NCBI RefSeq assembly: GCF_042666655.1
Contig: NZ_JBHTDE010000002.1
Location: 930,001 to 994,000 of the forward strand
Reading direction: 5' to 3'
From: Paracraurococcus sp042666655
GTDB lineage: Bacteria; Pseudomonadota; Alphaproteobacteria; Acetobacterales; Acetobacteraceae
DNA length: 64,000 nt
The translations under genes were made by a program, and so were the position numbers. The notes beneath the pieces were generated by a model. It saw only the letters and a program-made list of their open reading frames with translations, was not told where the DNA came from and searched no databases. Positions 61,493 to 64,000 of this stretch are shown here, one piece after another. Within the stretch, counting starts at the first letter, position 1, and each line of letters opens with the position of its first letter.

Positions 61493-62998
61493 CTATTGCA
61501 GCCGCAGCCCCTGCGGCCGGATCAGCCCGTCCGGCACCGGGACGAAGCCGCTCAGCCTCGTCGTGTGGGCGACGATGTTCTTGGCGTGCCACAGGTAGAT
61601 CCGGCTGCGGTCCTGTCGCAGCGCGATCTGCCAGACCTCGGCATAGAGCGCGCGGCGCTTGGCCATGTCCTGCTCGATGCGCGCCGCATCCAGCAGCTTG
61701 TCGACCTCGGGGCTGGCATACTTGCCGTCGTTCTGCGCGCCGCCCGAATGCATGAAGGTCCAGGTGTTGCCGTCGGGATCGACCCGGCCGGACCAGCCGA
61801 TCAGGTAGGTCTCGAACTCGCCGCGGTTGGCGGCCTGGAGGGAGGAGGCGAATTCCATCGCGCTCAGCTTCAGCTCGAAGCCGGCCTCCTTGACCATCGC
61901 CTGGATCACCTCGCCCACCTGGCGCAAATCGGGGCTGTTCGGGATGGTCAGCTCCAGCTGCACCGGCAGGGTGACGCCGGCCTGCTTCAGCAGCGCGCGG
62001 GCGGTGTCGAGGTCGCGCGGCTGCGGCTGGAATTCCTTGACGTGGTAGGGGGAGGAGGGCGGCACCGGCTGCGCCGTCACCGTCCAGGCGCCCTCGTAGA
62101 CCACCTGGTTGATGGCGTTGCGGTCGATCGCCAGCTCGAAGGCGGCGCGGACGCGCGGATCCTTGGCAAAGGGGCCGCCGGCCCGGGCGCCGTTGGCCAG
62201 GTTCAGCGTGATGCTCTGGTAGCCCAGGCCATCATAGGCGACGACCTTCAGCCTGGGGTTCTTCTGCACCGTTTTGATGTCGTCCGGCTCGATGGTCTGC
62301 ACCATCTCCAGCGACCCGGATTGCAGGTTGGCGAGGCGGACGGTGTTGTCCGGGATCGGCTGGTAGGTGATGCGCGGGATGGTGACGACCGGGGCGTTCC
62401 AGTAGCCGGGGAAGCGCTCGACCACGATGCGGTCCTGGGCGACGCGCTCGACGAAGCGGTAGGGCCCGGCGCAGACCGGCTTCGTGCCGAAATTGCGCCC
62501 CGCGGCTTCGGCCGCCTTGGGGGAGACGATCATCCCGGCCCGGTCGGTCAGCTGCGACAGGAAGGGGGCGGAGGGCGCCTTCAGCCGGATGCGGACCGTC
62601 TTCGGGTCCACCACCTCGACCGCCTCCATGGTGTTGATCTCGCCGCGGCGGAAGCTGCCCTGCAGGGTCAGGTGCCGGTTCAGCGAATAGCGCACGGCTT
62701 CGGCGTCCATCGGTTCGCCGTCGTGGAACCTTACCTCGTCCCGCAGCGTGATCAGCAGCGTCTTCGGGTCTTCCCAGCGGTAGCCGGTGGCCAGCTGCGG
62801 GACGATCTCCAGCTTCTCGTTGATGTCGAAGAGCTTGTCGCAGAGCGCGGCGAAGACGATGCGGCCGACGAAGGTGCGGGCCAGCGTCGGGTCGAGGATG
62901 TCGGGGTCCTCGCGCAGGCCGATGCGCAGGGTCTGGGCCTGTGCCGCGGCGGTCAGCGACAGCGCGGCGAGGGCGACGAGGGCGGTCTGGCGGATCAT
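61493..62998 (-). CDS. Peptide/opine/nickel-type ABC substrate-binding protein (SBP_bac_5)
   Basis: A 501-residue family-5 binding protein. The leader MIRQTALVALAALSLTAAAQAQ is a Sec signal. Typical blocks are LRIGLREDPDILDPTLARTF, HDGEPMDAEAVRYSLNR near residue 100, and the C-terminal lobe DPDGNTWTFMHSGGAQN. The ligand is likely a peptide or peptide-like compound; the family also binds opines, glutathione, nickel and sugars. The ATG (62996-62998) overlaps the stop of the ATPase gene (ATGA), showing one operon. The longer reading to 63199 would overlap that gene by 200 bp and is rejected. Confidence 0.88.
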   Translation of the reverse strand: MIRQTALVALAALSLTAAAQAQTLRIGLREDPDILDPTLARTFVGRIVFAALCDKLFDINEKLEIVPQLATGYRWEDPKTLLITLRDEVRFHDGEPMDAEAVRYSLNRHLTLQGSFRRGEINTMEAVEVVDPKTVRIRLKAPSAPFLSQLTDRAGMIVSPKAAEAAGRNFGTKPVCAGPYRFVERVAQDRIVVERFPGYWNAPVVTIPRITYQPIPDNTVRLANLQSGSLEMVQTIEPDDIKTVQKNPRLKVVAYDGLGYQSITLNLANGARAGGPFAKDPRVRAAFELAIDRNAINQVVYEGAWTVTAQPVPPSSPYHVKEFQPQPRDLDTARALLKQAGVTLPVQLELTIPNSPDLRQVGEVIQAMVKEAGFELKLSAMEFASSLQAANRGEFETYLIGWSGRVDPDGNTWTFMHSGGAQNDGKYASPEVDKLLDAARIEQDMAKRRALYAEVWQIALRQDRSRIYLWHAKNIVAHTTRLSGFVPVPDGLIRPQGLRLQ

Positions 62999-64000
62999 GC
63001 AATCACCCCGGTGTCTTCTGGTTGCGGCGCGGGCGCGCCGAAATAGGCCTGCAGCCGGCGCAGCCGGTCGCCGCCGGCATTGCGTTCGTGCAGCGCCGCG
63101 GCGGGCGGCAGGCGGTCCTGCAGGTGGCAGGCGGCGGAATGGTGGCTGCCGGCAAGCGCCGGCACATCCGTGCGGCACACCGCCTCGGCGAACGGACACC
63201 GGGTGTGGAAGCGGCAGCCCGCGGGCGGCGCGATCGGGCTCGGCGGGTCGCCCTCGATGGGCGCCGCACGGGCGCCATGGCCCGGCACCGCGGCCAGCAA
63301 GGCGCGGGTATAGGGATGCCGCGGCGCGCCGAAGACCTGCGCCGCCGGGCCCGCCTCGACGATGGTGCCGAGATACATCACCGCCACCCGGTCGGCGATG
63401 TGCCGCACCACGCCGAGGTCGTGGCTGATCAGCACGAAGGTCAGGCCGAGGTCGCGGATCAGGTCCTGCAGCAGGTTCACCACCTGCGCCTGGACCGAGA
63501 CGTCGAGCGCCGAGACCGGCTCGTCGCCGATGATCAGCTTCGGGCCGCTGGCGAGCGCCCGGGCGATGGCGATGCGTTGCCGCTGGCCGCCGCTGAACTC
63601 GTGCGGCCAGCGCCGCGCCGCCTCCGGCCGCAGCCCGACCCGTTCCAGCAGCTGCGCCACCTGGGCGCGTTCCGTCCCGCGCGGCACGACAGGGTGCAGC
63701 TTCAGCGGCTCGGCGATCGCGTCCTCCACCGTCATGCGCGGGTCGAGGCTGGCGAAGGGGTCCTGGAAGATCAGCTGCATGTCGCGCCGCCGCGCCCGCA
63801 GCGCCCGGGCCGAGAGCGCCCGCAGGTCCTCCCCCATGAAGCGCACCGCGCCGCGGTCGGGCTCGATCAGCCGCAGCGCCAGCCGGCCGAGGGTGGACTT
63901 GCCGCAGCCGCTCTCGCCGACGATCGCCAACACGCTGCCCTGCGGCACGGACAGCGAGACGCCATCCACCGCGCGCACCGCGCCGCGCGCCCGGCCGAGC
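62995..64000 (-). CDS. Dipeptide/oligopeptide ABC ATPase, DppF type (N-terminus beyond window)
   Basis: At least 335 residues, running off the right edge. In frame the first visible residues are LGRARGAVRAVDGVSLSV, so the true start lies beyond 64000, although a GTG at 63976-63978 could mimic one. Walker A is GESGCGKST, the signature SGGQRQR and Walker B LIIGDEPVSALDV. The C-terminal oligopeptide-transporter cysteine motif is seen as CRFHTRCPFAEAVCRTDVP, which binds an iron-sulfur cluster in some DppD/DppF proteins. A partner DppD-type ATPase probably lies upstream, outside the window. Confidence 0.9.
   Translation of the reverse strand, partial: LGRARGAVRAVDGVSLSVPQGSVLAIVGESGCGKSTLGRLALRLIEPDRGAVRFMGEDLRALSARALRARRRDMQLIFQDPFASLDPRMTVEDAIAEPLKLHPVVPRGTERAQVAQLLERVGLRPEAARRWPHEFSGGQRQRIAIARALASGPKLIIGDEPVSALDVSVQAQVVNLLQDLIRDLGLTFVLISHDLGVVRHIADRVAVMYLGTIVEAGPAAQVFGAPRHPYTRALLAAVPGHGARAAPIEGDPPSPIAPPAGCRFHTRCPFAEAVCRTDVPALAGSHHSAACHLQDRLPPAAALHERNAGGDRLRRLQAYFGAPAPQPEDTGVIA

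Noticed and set aside
62999..63199. Longer N-terminus for the peptide-binding protein
   Set aside because: It would overlap the ATPase gene by about 200 bp and place an Arg-rich stretch before the clear Sec signal that starts at 62998.

Overview
The window is high-GC DNA (roughly 70 percent by eye) with dense, short-spaced genes, ATGA overlaps and many GTG starts. Solute-binding proteins of ABC and Bug type are very abundant. This composition and gene content suggest an aerobic, metabolically versatile alphaproteobacterium, most likely a Roseomonas-like Acetobacteraceae chromosome. That placement is inference: there is no rRNA or other phylogenetic marker. No tRNA, CRISPR array, insertion sequence, integrase or prophage was seen. 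Genes run off both edges (a ModA-like binding protein on the left, a DppF-type ATPase on the right).

Layout. 1-14.7 kb is a mixed catabolic/transport region: an SDR dehydrogenase with a ModA-like binding protein, a histidine phosphatase carrying 27-bp repeats, a TauD-type dioxygenase, an enolase-superfamily enzyme with a BenE permease, four of the six orphan Bug proteins, an MFS carrier and a two-gene chromate transporter. 14.8-21.0 kb is a four-gene beta-oxidation operon that reads like pimF-pimA-pimC-pimD (dicarboxylate or fatty acyl-CoA degradation) and ends in a strong hairpin. 21.2-25.7 kb is a branched-chain-amino-acid-type ABC transporter with a fused LivH-LivM permease. 25.7-32.9 kb is the most informative block: a convincing reductive nicotinate pathway. 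It contains a molybdenum hydroxylase (FAD subunit plus fused 2Fe-2S/Mo subunit), 6-hydroxynicotinate reductase, a UPF0280 protein and, divergently, enamidase. 33.3-44.0 kb holds a DUF1185 protein and a second Liv-type operon in which five paralogous substrate-binding protein genes stand in tandem between the ATPases and the permeases. 44-56.9 kb is a mosaic of single enzymes (epoxide-hydrolase-like, cysteine-dioxygenase-like, cupin, nitroreductase, alcohol dehydrogenase, serine hydrolase), a XpaC-TelA operon with a previously overlooked small membrane protein, and two more Bug proteins. 57-59.5 kb is an RTX/cadherin-like secreted protein with an esterase-like head behind an AT-rich block. 59.7-64 kb is a Dpp-type peptide ABC transporter.

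How the parts may work together. The Liv-type transporter at 21-25.7 kb could bring in nicotinate or a related N-heteroaromatic acid. The hydroxylase, 6-hydroxynicotinate reductase and enamidase would convert it to 2-formylglutarate with release of ammonia. In aerobes that route is thought to lead to glutarate, which could enter the neighbouring pim-like acyl-CoA operon. The hydroxylase-reductase-enamidase part is well supported by sequence motifs; the links to the transporter and the pim-like operon rest on proximity only. The best novel leads are the UPF0280 protein as a possible ApbE-like flavinylation factor for the reductase, the five-fold array of binding proteins, and the esterase/RTX protein.
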